Below, one piece after another: positions 49,005 to 60,660 of a stretch of 64,000 nt of DNA (its first letter is position 1; each line of letters opens with the position of its first letter). Under the pieces are notes generated by a model. That model made no database searches. It was not told the DNA's origin and worked only from the letters and a program-made list of their open reading frames with translations. The position numbers and the translations under genes are program-made. This DNA comes from Gongronella butleri. Lineage: Eukaryota > Mucoromycota > Mucoromycetes > Mucorales > Cunninghamellaceae. The stretch spans positions 930,001 through 994,000 of the forward strand of contig JAIWZP010000005.1 in NCBI GenBank assembly GCA_025201375.1. The letters run 5' to 3'.

Positions 49005-52000
49005 ATGCCCACCGACGTCGAGCGCACCTCTCCTTCGAGCAACGGCATGACGCTCTCGTCGCTGGCCACGCCGTCGCTGTCCCACGGCCCGTCGCCCACG
49101 CTTGCGCCCCAGCAACCTTCCCAGCAACCATCGCCACGCCTGATGAACACTCACCTGATGTCCAGAGAGCGATCGTATCCTAGAGACGACTATTCACCCT
49201 CCAGCAGGCCACCGTCTATCCGTTCCGCGTCGTCACATGGCCGACACCGCCTTTTACACGGCAATCACGCGCGACGCCCATCGAGCTATTCCAATTTCAG
49301 CACCATGAGCGAGACCTCACTGCCCTGGACGACAAAAGACATTGGATTCCACGCCATCTCAGGTAAATCACCCTTGGGAAACGCGATTTTGAGGCTGGAA
49401 AAGCAAAATTAGGATCAATTGAAGCCAATTGCATCCAATTGGAGCCAAAAGAAAGCCAGAAAAGACACGAAAAAAATTCAGAGGAAATGGAAGGACGAAC
49501 ACTTGAGACGGGCGATTGATTCTTTTTTCTCGTTTTCTTTTTTTTTCTTTTTTCTTCTTCTTTTTCCTTTGTAGGTGTGCTCAATGACCCAGCCAAGCGG
49601 ACTGCATCGTCGAGCCGATCTGCAGACATTGCGGCTGTGCCTCAGGCGTCGATTTCTCACGTGCGACGCGCGGATTTCGATGCGTATTTGCAGCACATTG
49701 CGCCTGTTTTTGAGCGGTATCAATACAACAAGCTGACGAATCACGATGATGGATCGACGACCTTTGGTTTGCCCAGCGCGACGAGCCAGGCGGCAATGGC
49801 GGCCAATGCGGCCGGCGATGGATCGCCCAGCAATTTGCCTGTGCCGGTCGTTACTAGCCCATTGGGGTCTCCTAGCACACCAGTGTCATCCTCGTCCGTG
49901 TACCACGGCGCAAGCAGCCGCAATCCCTACAGCCTGCCATCCCAGCATGTCATGTCCACCGACTCGCTCGTCAGCCTCGATTCGGCAGCGGCCACGCCAC
50001 CACCACGCGATCTGCCCATGCTCGAGAATGTACCGTCCATTTTCTTTGAGGAAGCTTTCCATCTGGAGAATCCACGCACCTTTGACACGGTCACCGAGGG
50101 CTGTGATGTCGTGGGCCACTCGGGACCCAATCCACCGCTGTCCACCAACCACATCTTGCAAGAAAAGCTGTCTTATTACTTGGATACCGTGGAAATTCAC
50201 TTGTTGCAAGAAATTGAGAATCGCTCCTCTTCGTTTTTCGAGGCATTGTCGAATCTGCAGGCTCTGCACCAGCAAACACGCGATTGTGTGAACCAAATAC
50301 ACACCCTGCGCGCACGAATGCACCAACTGGCCGTCACAGAGGCTAAACCAGGCTTGGAGATCATCCGTCTTCACGTGCGCCACCGCAATCTCGTGAAACT
50401 GTACGACGCGCTTGCCACCATCAAGGACCTCGTGGCTGCGCAGCCCACCATCCAAATCCTCCTCGGCCAGGCCGATTATTTTGGCGCGCTCGATCTGATC
50501 CGTGAAACCCGCGCCGTGCTTCACCAGCAGGATAATGGCATCGACTGGCGACAGATCCGTGCACTCGTGCACCTCTCTACGCAACTCGATGAAATGGAAA
50601 AGGCCGTCGCTGCCATGATGCAACACGACTTTGTCTCGCTTTTGCTCTCTGACACCCTTCAGCAGCCCGAGCAGCTAAAAGACCGCCTTGTATCCAGCGT
50701 CATGGGGCTCCTGGCCACGCGCTCGCTCGCTGAGAGCCTTCAGGACTACAAGGACCAGGCTTGTGTGCACATGAAACAATTGATTCGCAAGGTAAAAAGC
50801 CAAAAAAAAAAAGAAAAAAAGAGAATCCATGGAGCCTGATTTCTCTTTTTTTTTTTTTTTTTTTTGTATTGCAGCATTGTCCAACCACGTCGACTGGGCG
50901 CGACAAGGACGACGAAGAGAATGAAGAATTGACCAAGGCATTGGCGTCTATGCCATTTGCACAATTCTTCCAGCTGATGGACGGGCTGCTGGATGATCTT
51001 TTGACGCGTCTGCAGCGTGCGTGCACGTACGACCAGATGCTTGTGGAACTCATTGATGAGTGTGCCGCCGAACAAGCGCAAGACGCCAAGTCTATCGATG
51101 AAAACGGGCAAAATGGACAAAACGGCGATGACCAGAGCGACCAGAGCGAAAAAGAGGACCAGGTCGAGCAAGGCAAGGCCATGTCGCACCAGGTAGTCAC
51201 CACCATGGCCGAGGTTGCTCATGTGCGCCTCGGCAAACTGCTGGCATGCCGCCACGAGCAACACGCTCTGCTCAATCCAACAGATTTCTATCGATTGTGC
51301 CACCGCCTCCAATCCTTTATCCACGAATCCGAAACCAAGTGTGGACGCGTATGCTTTGGCCTGCGCGGCACACTCATGTCGCAGGTAAATCACAAAAAAA
51401 AAAAAACAAAAAAAAAAATAATAACGCGTCAATTCGCGAGAAACGATCAATTACACGAAATGAGGATGGCTGACCCCCTTTTTTTCTTGTATATTCTTGC
51501 ACAGCAAAAGGCCTTTGTGGACCATTTCCACATGGAGCGCATCAAGCAAGCGTCACAGCTGATTGACAATGAGCAATGGGTTGCCAGCGAGGTGCCGCGC
51601 GATTTCCAGCACATGGTCGAGCTTTTGTGCAATGGAGGCACCGCGCACGACGATGCCGATGCGTCTGCAGCCCAAAACGACGCAAACGACACCGCGGCAC
51701 CCGCCACAAAGCTCTTGGTTGTCGATACACAATCGTATTACGTCGTCGGATGCACCTTGCTCATCATCAAGCTCTTTGATGACTATTTGCGCTGCGTCCA
51801 GCAACTCGAATCCATGGCCACAGAGGTTCTACAGCGACTTTATGAATTGCTAAAGGTAAAGTTTAAAAAAAAAAAAAAAAAAAAAAAAGATGGGGAGAAT
51901 TGCGCCGCTTATTCCCTCTTTTAGCTCTTCAATTCGCGCGTCTGCCAAGTAATTCTCGGTGCTGGCGCAATGCGCTCGGCTGGCCTCAAGAACATCTCAG

Positions 52001-52419
52001 CCAAGCATCTTGGTAAAACAAATACGACGTGTTCTTTGCGCGAAATTGACGCGTTGTTTTTCTCTTTTTCTTTTTTTTTTTTTTAGCCTTGGCATCGCAA
52101 TCCATTGGCGTCATGGTCGCATTGACGCCCGCGCTCAAGACTTGCATGACAAAGTACGTGCCCGAGAAGCACAGAGTGTTGCTCTCCGAGTTTGACCGCG
52201 TCGTCATGGACTATCAGTCGCACCAGAAAGAAATCCATCTCAAACTCGTCGCCATCATGAATGAGCGCTTCTCTGTGCATATCAAGGCCATGCAAAACAT
52301 TGACTGGGACAAGGATGCCGTCAATGGCAAGCATGCCAATACCTACATGGAAACACTTGTCAAGGAGACAATGACATTGCACAAGGTGCTCAACAAATAC
52401 CTGCCCAAAGCTGATCTAC

Positions 52420-52452
<33 letters not shown>

Positions 52453-52742
52453 CGTTGTGCGCTGAATGCATAATGGCTGACACGTCTTTTTCTCTCTTCC
52501 AGTTCATCATGACGCAAGTATTCCAGTCATTCACGCATCAATTAGCGCATGTGATCACCGAGCTGGAGATTGACACGTCCGTGGGCAAGGATCGCGTCAT
52601 CCAAGACGCCACGTACTTTACTAGGCGCCTCTCCTCGCTGCAGGGGATCACACCGCCCACACAAGAGGTCCTGGAGGCCGCACACACCATTGTTCTCGCC
52701 ACAGCAATCACCAATGCCGCCCAAAACGACGCACCTTCATAA
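49005..52742 (+). CDS. VPS54: GARP complex subunit VPS54
   Basis: Tethering subunit for endosome-to-Golgi retrograde vesicles. Seven exons: 49005-49362, 49575-50791, 50875-51384, 51505-51855, 51925-52012, 52087-52421, 52503-52742; 1032 aa. Residues 1-120 are Ser/Pro-rich and disordered. The N-terminal coiled-coil tether follows (LSYYLDTVEIHLLQEIENRSSSFFEALSNL; NQIHTLRARMHQLAV; YDALATIKDLVAAQPTIQILL; YFGALDLIRETRAVLHQ; LSTQLDEMEKAVAAMMQHDF). The C-terminal Vps54 domain is diagnostic: WVASEVPRDFQHMVELLCNG, YYVVGCTLLIIKLFDDYLRCV, LFNSRVCQVILGAGAMRSAGLKNISAKHLA, MDYQSHQKEIHLKLVAIMNERF. Acidic Asn/Gly/Asp insert near residue 600. The 52422-52502 intron has an unusually long A tract after the donor. 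Confidence 0.95.
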
Positions 52743-55537
52743 AAAGTAGAGCCACTTGCACTGCCCCCATGTATCATATCCTCTTTTTTTTTTTTTTTTT
52801 TTTGTTCGACCCGATTCCCCCTTGCCAATAAACACCCCTTAGAGACGCGTTACTGACGCGTCCATGTCATTTTGGTCACAATTAAAGGACTTTTTATTTC
52901 ATTTTATGGGCATAAGTGTAGAGAGGCCAATTGCATAGAGAGATGCCCTTGATCATCAATGTGTCATGAAGCCAGTCAGCATGAGAACAGTGCCTGAGCG
53001 AGAGAAAAAAAGAAAAAAATGAGTCGCTCGATTCACAAATTGCCAATTAAACGGCGCACGCAGCAATACGAGGCTGAGAGGGGGCTAGTCAGCAAGTTGC
53101 ATGAAATCCTAGTGGCCACGGAAAGACACGCGGCGCGCGTCCGGTCTCGATGAGGCACGCCATCCAGCCGCCCGAAAGCAGTGTCAGGCGATTCTCGGTG
53201 GAGTTGGAAGCAAAATTGCCACGTGTCCCCACCCTACCAGCGGTTGAGAGAAGCCAGTGCCATGACGCGCCAGAGAACCCAGCACGCGGACCCCAGCAAA
53301 TCCCGGTGCCAATAGAATGTGGACCACATATCATAGAATGGATTGAACTAAGTGTCATCACCAAAAGTCCCCTTTGTTTTCTCAATGCCAAGCTTGACTG
53401 CGCGTGTCCATATATCATCGAACATCACGTACCCATGAACTTGCCACACACAGCGAGGAAATCAAGGATACCTAGTCAATCGCGGTCAAAACAAAAGAAA
53501 AATGAGTAAAAAAAGGCAAGATTTTCACAATATCAGCCCATCTATCCCGCATTCGGCCCGCGCGCGCGCCCAATGAACGCTTTGCCGTGTACAAAAGGAT
53601 CAGAATCGAGGAATTCCAAGTGAGTTAAGTCCACAGTGCCGGTTCAAACGTCTTTTACGTCAAAGACAAAAGGAACCAACTTGAGAGTATCAAAAACACT
53701 TTTCTCATCATATGACAGCAAGGCCCATTGGTGCGCGCAACGCATTGATCTCCTTCACAAATCGTGGAACTACATTACCTGCTATGCAAAGAGCCTGAAA
53801 ACCAACAAAAATAAAGTAAAAACAAGAAGAAAAAGAAAAAGAAGAGAAAATGGCAAGGATTTCGACCCTTTATCGCCCGCGAAAAAAAATTTCCCTTTGG
53901 GTGGCTTTTGTCGGGCCTTGGTTTGCCCGCGCAAAGGGTCACATCTCCGCTTGGGTGAGTAAAATTGGACGCGTCCACCTTGCATTTGTCAATGATTGCT
54001 CAAGCTGACGTGCAAATCAAACTTTCATGTAGATTGGATTGGGCGTCTTCAAGTCTGGTGCCGATTGTTAAAATGAAAAATTAATCGCGTGTTTGTCAAA
54101 AGTATCACAATTGACGCGTTTTTGTTGTATTTTGATTTTTCCATGACTTTTGAAGCCCACAAGTACACTACCACGCTAAATCAACAAATTCGTATCTCAC
54201 TCGTTCGAACGAGCCCACTCTTGCAACATTGCAACCGCTAAATGCCGCGCAACCACGATTTTCAAAAATCACGGATTTTCCAAGGGGTGCAGTCGACCAT
54301 CGGAAAATCGAGAAATTTTGGTCGCCAGATCGCCACGCCATTCAACCCCATCGAAGTCGACCCACGTTCACCGACAGAAATGCAATAAAAACGGTGGGTC
54401 CATTGACTGGATTTCGCGTAAAATGCAATTTGCCTCTTTTTTTCGTCTCAAGGAAAAGCCGATGAAAATTGGTCACATGGCCGCGAAACAGAAACCACCA
54501 GGAAGAGCACCGTCTGTTGCGTAGGTGGACATGGATGATCGCTGCAAAAAGCGAGTTCCAGGCACAATTGACGCGACCAGCATGTTTGCGGGGAAAGTTT
54601 GACGCGTGATAAACCGCGTCAGACTGCCGTTGCCACGCGCCTGTTCTATACCCAAACTATGCACCTGGAGTCGCTCGTGCTTGTTGACGCGTCGGCGCGG
54701 CTCGATAGACGCGTTTTGCTCGCACAATTCGCCGTTGAAATTAAATCTAAAATTTATCATTGCTCTTCAACCAATAGATCAATCTCGCTTATTTTTGGCC
54801 TTTTCCGTGGTTTCTCCATACGTGGTTTCTATTGTGTAAGTTTGAGGCAATTCTGGGGACCTGGATTTTCAATTCTCGGATCGACGGATCGACACGACGA
54901 AATTTTGATTTGCGCGAGGCGCGCCTCCAATGCATGGTGTGAGCTTTTTGCGTGGTCCTCCACTATTTTTCCAGCTTGTTCTTTCACGTCGATGTGCGTT
55001 TTGAAGGGCTGCATTATCTGCTTTGCCAAATTACTATTGTACACTCCTAATATTGGAAATTTTTAATCGTACTTCTTCAAAATATTCATTTGAAAGCACA
55101 AACTTTTTGCAGTCATTTCCGTGACTACAGTGTATAACCGGTCCAAAATTTACAGAGATGGAATCACTGTAAGCCCCAACCATCTCTTATTTGCATGAAA
55201 GTTGGCATATTTTCCTGCTTTGCCCAGTTTTGCCAGAGGCGATGTTGTGTAGAAAATAAGCACAGTGTATTCGCGGGAGATCGATGGTCACTTTTTAGTG
55301 CAAAAAAACTCGAGGTTGATGCGAGGTCGGCCTAATTCAAGCTGTGATTCATTGCTTTCCGCTCAATTGTCAATAAATTTACAAGTGGCAGCTGATAATA
55401 CTAGCGGTTTGATTTCCTTCAATTGCGCGGAAGCACACGCTTTCGTTTATATGGTGTGGGTGACAGAGGGATAATACATGAAATTCTATTGAAATTCTAT
55501 GAACCTGCATAAAATATGGGACGATATGTTTGTAAAT
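52743..55537. other. 2.8-kb gene-free block
   Basis: Long T run at 52784-52803 right after VPS54. No domain-bearing ORF on either strand; a minus ORF at 53089-53418 and plus ORFs at 54229-55066 look like chance frames. ATTGACGCG/GACGCG words are frequent (54107, 54565, 54600, 54689). Possible relics of older repeats of the same style as 32-33 kb. Confidence 0.45.
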
Positions 55538-57908
55538 CTACTTGTAATGAATAAAGTCGTTCTTTTTGAACTTCATTTCAAGCCAAAAGGCCGTGACACT
55601 TGATGGCCAGAGGGCAAAGACAAAGTCGTCCTTTTTGTAGTACGACGTGCATCCGCCATTGAGCCATGTGGTGCCCTTCATGCGCTTCACCATATTATCG
55701 GCGAATTGGTCCTGGCTCGCCAGCTTGGGCTCGATCGCCTGGACATTGTTACGCATCATGTACTTGATGCAACTCAGCGCGTAGCGAACCTGCGTCTCAA
55801 TCATCAAAATTACGCCTAAAAGTAGAAAAACGCGATTATTCATCTCTCATTCGTGCCATTGACGTGTTTCCACGCAATTAAATCGACTTACTGTTATGAC
55901 CCAGACCACTAGAAATGGCATCAAAAGCAAAAAAGAGCAGGATATGATAAGAGATCAATAACAAAAGGACGCGGGTTGGAGGCATTTTACCTGTTGGGGC
56001 CAAGAAGGAGGAAGAAATTGGGGAAATTATGCACATTGGTTGTCTTGTAGGTGCGTGGATAGTCACCTGCACCCCAGAGGCTGTTCAATTCCACATTGTT
56101 GCGGCCGTAAACTGATAAAAGAGGCAAACAAAAATGTCAATTTAGCCAGAACGCATCTTTTTCTTTCCATCATTTGTTACTTTTGAGATTGCCCAGGAAA
56201 CCGCTGACTTCAAATCCTGTGGAGAGGACGAGGATATCGGCCTCAATGGCGGAGCCGTCGTCATGATGGATGGTTTGGCCCTCGACCTTGGTGATGTGGC
56301 CCATTTTCACAGACACATTGGGTTGGGCGAGCGCCTCGAGAAACAACTCTGAGCGGGCAATGCGCTTGCACCCGACGGCGTACTTTGGGGTCAGCACGGG
56401 CGCAAGGTCCTCGCGGCCACACTTTTTGAGACGCTGGCGCATTTCAAAGGCAAACAGCCAGCGCACGAATTTGGCAAAGAACGAGCTGCTGAATTTGAAC
56501 AGAGGGAATGTCAATTCATGCTACGAGTCGACGAAAAATTAGGCATAAGATGTGAGTCGCACGCTCCATTGCTTTGTTGACGTGATTTTTTTTTTTTGTA
56601 TTTGGCTTACAATGACATAAAGCAAATAGCGCTGGAAGCGCAGCAGGATGGGGAACCAAGTGAACAAGAACTTTAGGATGCGCGGGTACTTGAATTGGTA
56701 GCGCGACGCGATCCACGTGGCCGAGCGCTGGTAGCTCACGAGATGCTTGGCCTGCTTTTGCAAATCGGGGATGGCCTGCACCGCACTGATGGAAAACACG
56801 TAAGAAACGCGTCCCATTGTCTTATTTGGCACGCGACGCACAAGCGTATTTAATGCGCGTTTGACGCGCTTTTTTCGCGTTTTTCTCGTTTTTTTTTCTC
56901 TTTTTACCTTGCACCATTGCCAATGACAGCAACAACCTTATTGTTAAAGTCAATGGAGGGATCCCACTCAGTAGTGTGGACGCTTGTGCCTGTGAAGGAC
57001 TTGAATTGCTCTGGCACGTGGGGAATGCGCAGGGGACCAAGGCTACAAGAGGGGAAAAAAATCAATTTCACATATCCATTGCCTGTCTTTTATAAGAAAA
57101 TGCACCCATTGGCCGCGTGTACTTTACCCTGCAAACCTGGAAAAAAGAAAGAATGGGGGGTTTAGTACACTTGGTTTTTTTGCGTGGTGGCGCGTACAAC
57201 CTTTTTTTTTATGATATCCGATTTTTTTTATCTTTTTTGGAAGCTTACATAATGTCAAAGTACTCTGTGGTGATGACGTTGGGGTCGCTGCGGTCGCTGT
57301 AGTCGACCTTGTATTGTTTGCGTTCCTCGATCCACGTGACTTGATGCACGCTCGTGCCAAAGCTGGTGTGCTCGTACATTTTGTGTTTGCGCGCGACGCT
57401 GCGCATGTATTCGAGAATTTCAGGCTGGTGGCTGTACGTATACGTCCAATCTGTAGGAAATCAAGCCAGTTTAAAGTGTCAATGGGAGCTGCAATAGCTT
57501 TTTTTTAATTATTTTTTGACCAAAACGCCAGACTTACCAGGATTGGGCTCGCCGCTAAAGGAATATAAACCCGACGGGATGTCGCAGGCGCAGCTTGGGT
57601 AACTAAAAATGGACGATCAGAATCCATTGGGGCTGCCCCATCCGTTTTTTTTTTTTTTCAGGATTTACTCACGAATTCACCAACCACGTCCCACCGACGT
57701 CGTCGTTGGCATCAAACATGCGGGGATAGATGCCCAATTGTTTCTTGATCTCCATGAAAGCAGACATGCCACTGAAGCTGAGGGCGTGAAATGCCAACGA
57801 TGAAAAAAAATCAGAAAACCAAGCAAAATGACATCTTTAAGCCCTGGTGGTACACCGTGCGCCATCTTACCCTGCGCCGATGATGCCGATAGAGGGAGTA
57901 CGAGCCAT
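55538..57908 (-). CDS. Flavin-dependent monooxygenase, Baeyer-Villiger type
   Basis: FAD/NADPH oxygenase that inserts oxygen into ketones or similar substrates; substrate unknown. Eleven exons (minus): 57871-57908, 57673-57777, 57538-57602, 57249-57450, 57128-57136, 56908-57042, 56611-56785, 56181-56520, 55991-56111, 55892-55908, 55538-55815; 494 aa. FAD Rossmann motif GIIGAGFSG (8-16), ATG-like segment DVGGTWLVNSYPSCACDIPS, BVMO fingerprint FTGTSVHTTEWD (F-x-G-x3-H-x3-W-D), NADPH site VVAVIGNGASA and the C-terminal ILVLSTGFEV and FPNFFLLLGPN segments. Two exons are tiny: 9 nt (57128-57136, residues MFAG of the conserved VxFAxG loop) and 17 nt. Each is required to keep the family motif in frame. 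Single accessory enzyme with no obvious cluster partners. Confidence 0.92.
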
Positions 57909-58590
57909 TGTAAGTGATGTGATCAAGGCAATGGCAATGGGGTGCAATGAAAAGCGTGTAAATCAAGGAACAGAAAGAGAAAAAAAAATTGGATTCACAT
58001 GGCCCGACTATTTATACCGCCTCATTTTTTTTATTTTATTTTTTTTTGTTTTTGGATGATTTGAGCTCTGTCAGAAAAAAAAATTGGTCAAGTTGGGCGA
58101 GCCAGATATGGCAAGAGTCCGTTTGTCAAGCCGACCAAGGTCGCTTTATGTTGGGTGGCAGGGATCACATGCTATCAATCCTTTCCTGCCAAATATTCAA
58201 CACTTCCCCACACAACCGCACCTTTGGAAATTAAAAAAAAAATGATAAAAGACCAATGGGATGCGCCATTAGATTCGATATCGAGCTTTATTTTCAAATA
58301 TTTCGAAAAAAGAGAGACGGAAAGGCAATGGAGAGGCGGGGAAAGGCGAGATCAAACAAAAATATCAAAAAAATGAAAGTGTACAAATGTAGAGGGGGAG
58401 GAGAAAGACGAGGTGGGGCAGGATATGTATGTTCACACGGAAAACAGAGAAAAGAGAAAAAAGAGGGAGAAAAAAAGGAGGAATTCCACGCGACGCGACG
58501 CGATTGACGTGCTTTTGGGCGCGTCGTTCACGTGACACGCGTGTCTTGCCACGTTGTTTTGCAACGTGCTTTGTGCCCTGGCGGTGCCGC
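57909..58590. other. Intergenic between eRF1 3' end and the monooxygenase
   Basis: Promoter of the monooxygenase (minus) at the right-hand side; T runs at 58028-58048. Near 58488-58520 a run of CGCGACGCGACGCG. No gene supported. Confidence 0.45.
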
Positions 58591-60144
58591 TTAGATGTAA
58601 TCGTCGTCAGAGAAGAATTCGTCGGATTCGTAGTTAAGCTGCTCAAAGTTGACGCGGTAGCGCAGAATGCCACCAATGCCACCAAAGCCACGGACGAATT
58701 GGGAGCCCTCCTGAGAGCGGTTGGTGACAAACTCGAGGTTGGCACCAAAGTCCTTGTAGCGATCAGCAAACCACTCGAGAAGGGGCTTGACCTCGACAAC
58801 CTCCATTTCGGCATTGGGAGGCGCCTCGGGGCTCTTATCGGCGAGGAAGCTCTTGTCCTTTTCTTCCTGCTTGGTGGGGTGGTAGACGGTCTCGTTGCCC
58901 TCGACGTCGCGCAAAACATAGCGGTTGACCTCGAGCGCTTCCCAGACAATCAAAGACTCGACGGCACCGAGCTCCAGGGCCTTGAGCGTGTCGTCGACGC
59001 CAAAGCAGTACTTGCCAGTGTCCTGGGAGATCTCGTCAAAGTACAATTGGATGAGCTTCTTCTCCTGGACAAACTTGACATTGGAAAGCGACTCGGCCGA
59101 CAATTCAATGGCCTGGTTGAAGCCGTTCTCGCCACCATACGACACATCGACGACCTTGACAATCTTGGACTGTAATCGCTGGTCAAACATGTCGGATTGC
59201 GACAATTCAGTCTTGAAATCGGCAGAACCGGCGAGGACGAGACCCGCGACATTGACCTTATCGGCGGTGATGAAGAAGCCCACCGCGAGCTCGGCGACCT
59301 TGCGCACGTAATTGTGGCGCTTTTCGTCACGAAGACGGGAGAAACGAAGGGCGGATTGACCACCACGACCGTGCTTTTTGGGCAAATCCACCTGCAACTT
59401 GTGGATGACATCGCGCGTGTTGCCAGACAGCGTACCAAACAGCGCGCCATTACCGTCCATGATAATGAAACCAAACTTGGCGTCCGTCTCTAGCAGCTCT
59501 TGGAGCGCCTCGGTGTGGAATTTGTTGTCGCAAAGGTACAACGACGTGTTGATTGGCTTATGCGGCTCAAAATCAATGTTGACCTTCTTTTCTTTACCCT
59601 CGTCCGTCACAATCGTGCCACAGTACACAACCAGACCATTGGGAGGGACTAGAAAAAGTAGGGAAATAAAAAAAGGAGAAAAAGAACGAGAAAAAGACAA
59701 AAATTAGTCCAATGCCCCCCGATGGCTCGTAGCGTCCCTTTTTTTTCTTTCTTACCCTTGTTGTACAGCTTGAGACGCTGCTGCGTGGATGTAATGGCGG
59801 ACAGGACGGACAAACGATTGACGCGCGACTTGATGTTGGAGGCTGTGCCGTATTCATCGGCCAACATCTTGCCCACACGGGAGATCTGATCCTTGGGAGC
59901 TAAAATCAAATCGAAATCAGTGATCGTTGTGTCAAAAGCAAAGCAATTGGGTGCTTACGGATGATGAGGGAGATCATGGAGGTGCCGTTGCTATGAAAAT
60001 ATGATAAAAATGCAGGGTGAGCCAAGGCAAACGACAAACTGAGCAAGCGTTTTACCCTCGGGCAGCTTCCAGGTTCTTGATGAGCTTCTTCATCTTCCAG
60101 ATCTCGATGTTCTGGTCGGTTTCATCGGTAGGAGCGCCAGACAT
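58591..60144 (-). CDS. SUP45: Eukaryotic peptide chain release factor subunit 1 (eRF1)
   Basis: Recognises all three stop codons and triggers peptidyl-tRNA hydrolysis with eRF3. Four exons (minus): 60056-60144, 59959-59990, 59756-59899, 58591-59648; 440 aa, the canonical length. Stop-decoding motifs NIKS (62-65) and YCF are present (the latter within GKYCFGVDD in the C-terminal domain context; the decoding YxCxxxF at about 126 reads YLCDNKF). The catalytic GGQ is in [20 protein letters not shown]. The C-terminal eRF3-binding domain is intact and ends [13 protein letters not shown]. The TAA stop suits a gene tuned to standard termination. Exon 2 is 32 nt. Divergent from TCP1, with 516 bp between starts. 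Confidence 0.97.
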
Positions 60145-60660
60145 GATGTGTTGTATATGAAGATGAAAGGTCTAAAGGATAGGTGGAATAAGAAAAGGAG
60201 GAAAAGGAGAGCGTCGGTCCAATACACAAACAAGAAAGAAAGAGTCTAAAAGAAAAAAAAAAAGTCGGGGCGAGCTTAAAAAGCCACTCTGGTGCCCGAA
60301 CTCCGCATGAATGACGCAGCTTTTGCACTGTCAATTTGTCAAATGCCCCCCTCACACGCTGCGACAGGTTTGCAAACTGCGCCAATGGCACGTGTGACTC
60401 TTTGGTCCATTTAATTCCATTGCCTTCTATCGTGCAAGTACAACAATGCGTCTCGCGAATGCATTCAAAGGGCAACAAGAGCGACAAAAAAGCGCACGAG
60501 GCTCAGGTCATGTGCCTGGTGTCTACCAAAAAAGGGAGATTCAACCCCCGACATGAGACGCCGACGCAAGAAGGCAGTAAGACACTTTACTGTTTTGACA
60601 GGGCGCGTCCCCTTCTTTCTCTTTCTTTTTCTCTTTTTTTTCCCACTTTTTCGTCATCCC
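60145..60660. promoter_or_regulatory. Divergent promoter region between eRF1 and TCP1
   Basis: 516 bp between divergent ATGs of two highly expressed housekeeping genes. Purine-rich near eRF1 (A/G tracts 60181-60260) and pyrimidine-rich near TCP1 (60602-60645). No TATA motif called. Confidence 0.55.

Noticed and set aside
53089..53418. Minus ORF of about 109 codons in the gene-poor block
   Set aside because: No domain, tryptophan/glycine pattern looks accidental, no flanking signals.
58429..59175. Plus-strand ORF (about 248 codons) opposite eRF1
   Set aside because: Antisense frame of eRF1 caused by codon bias; the minus strand carries GGQ, NIKS and the full family length.
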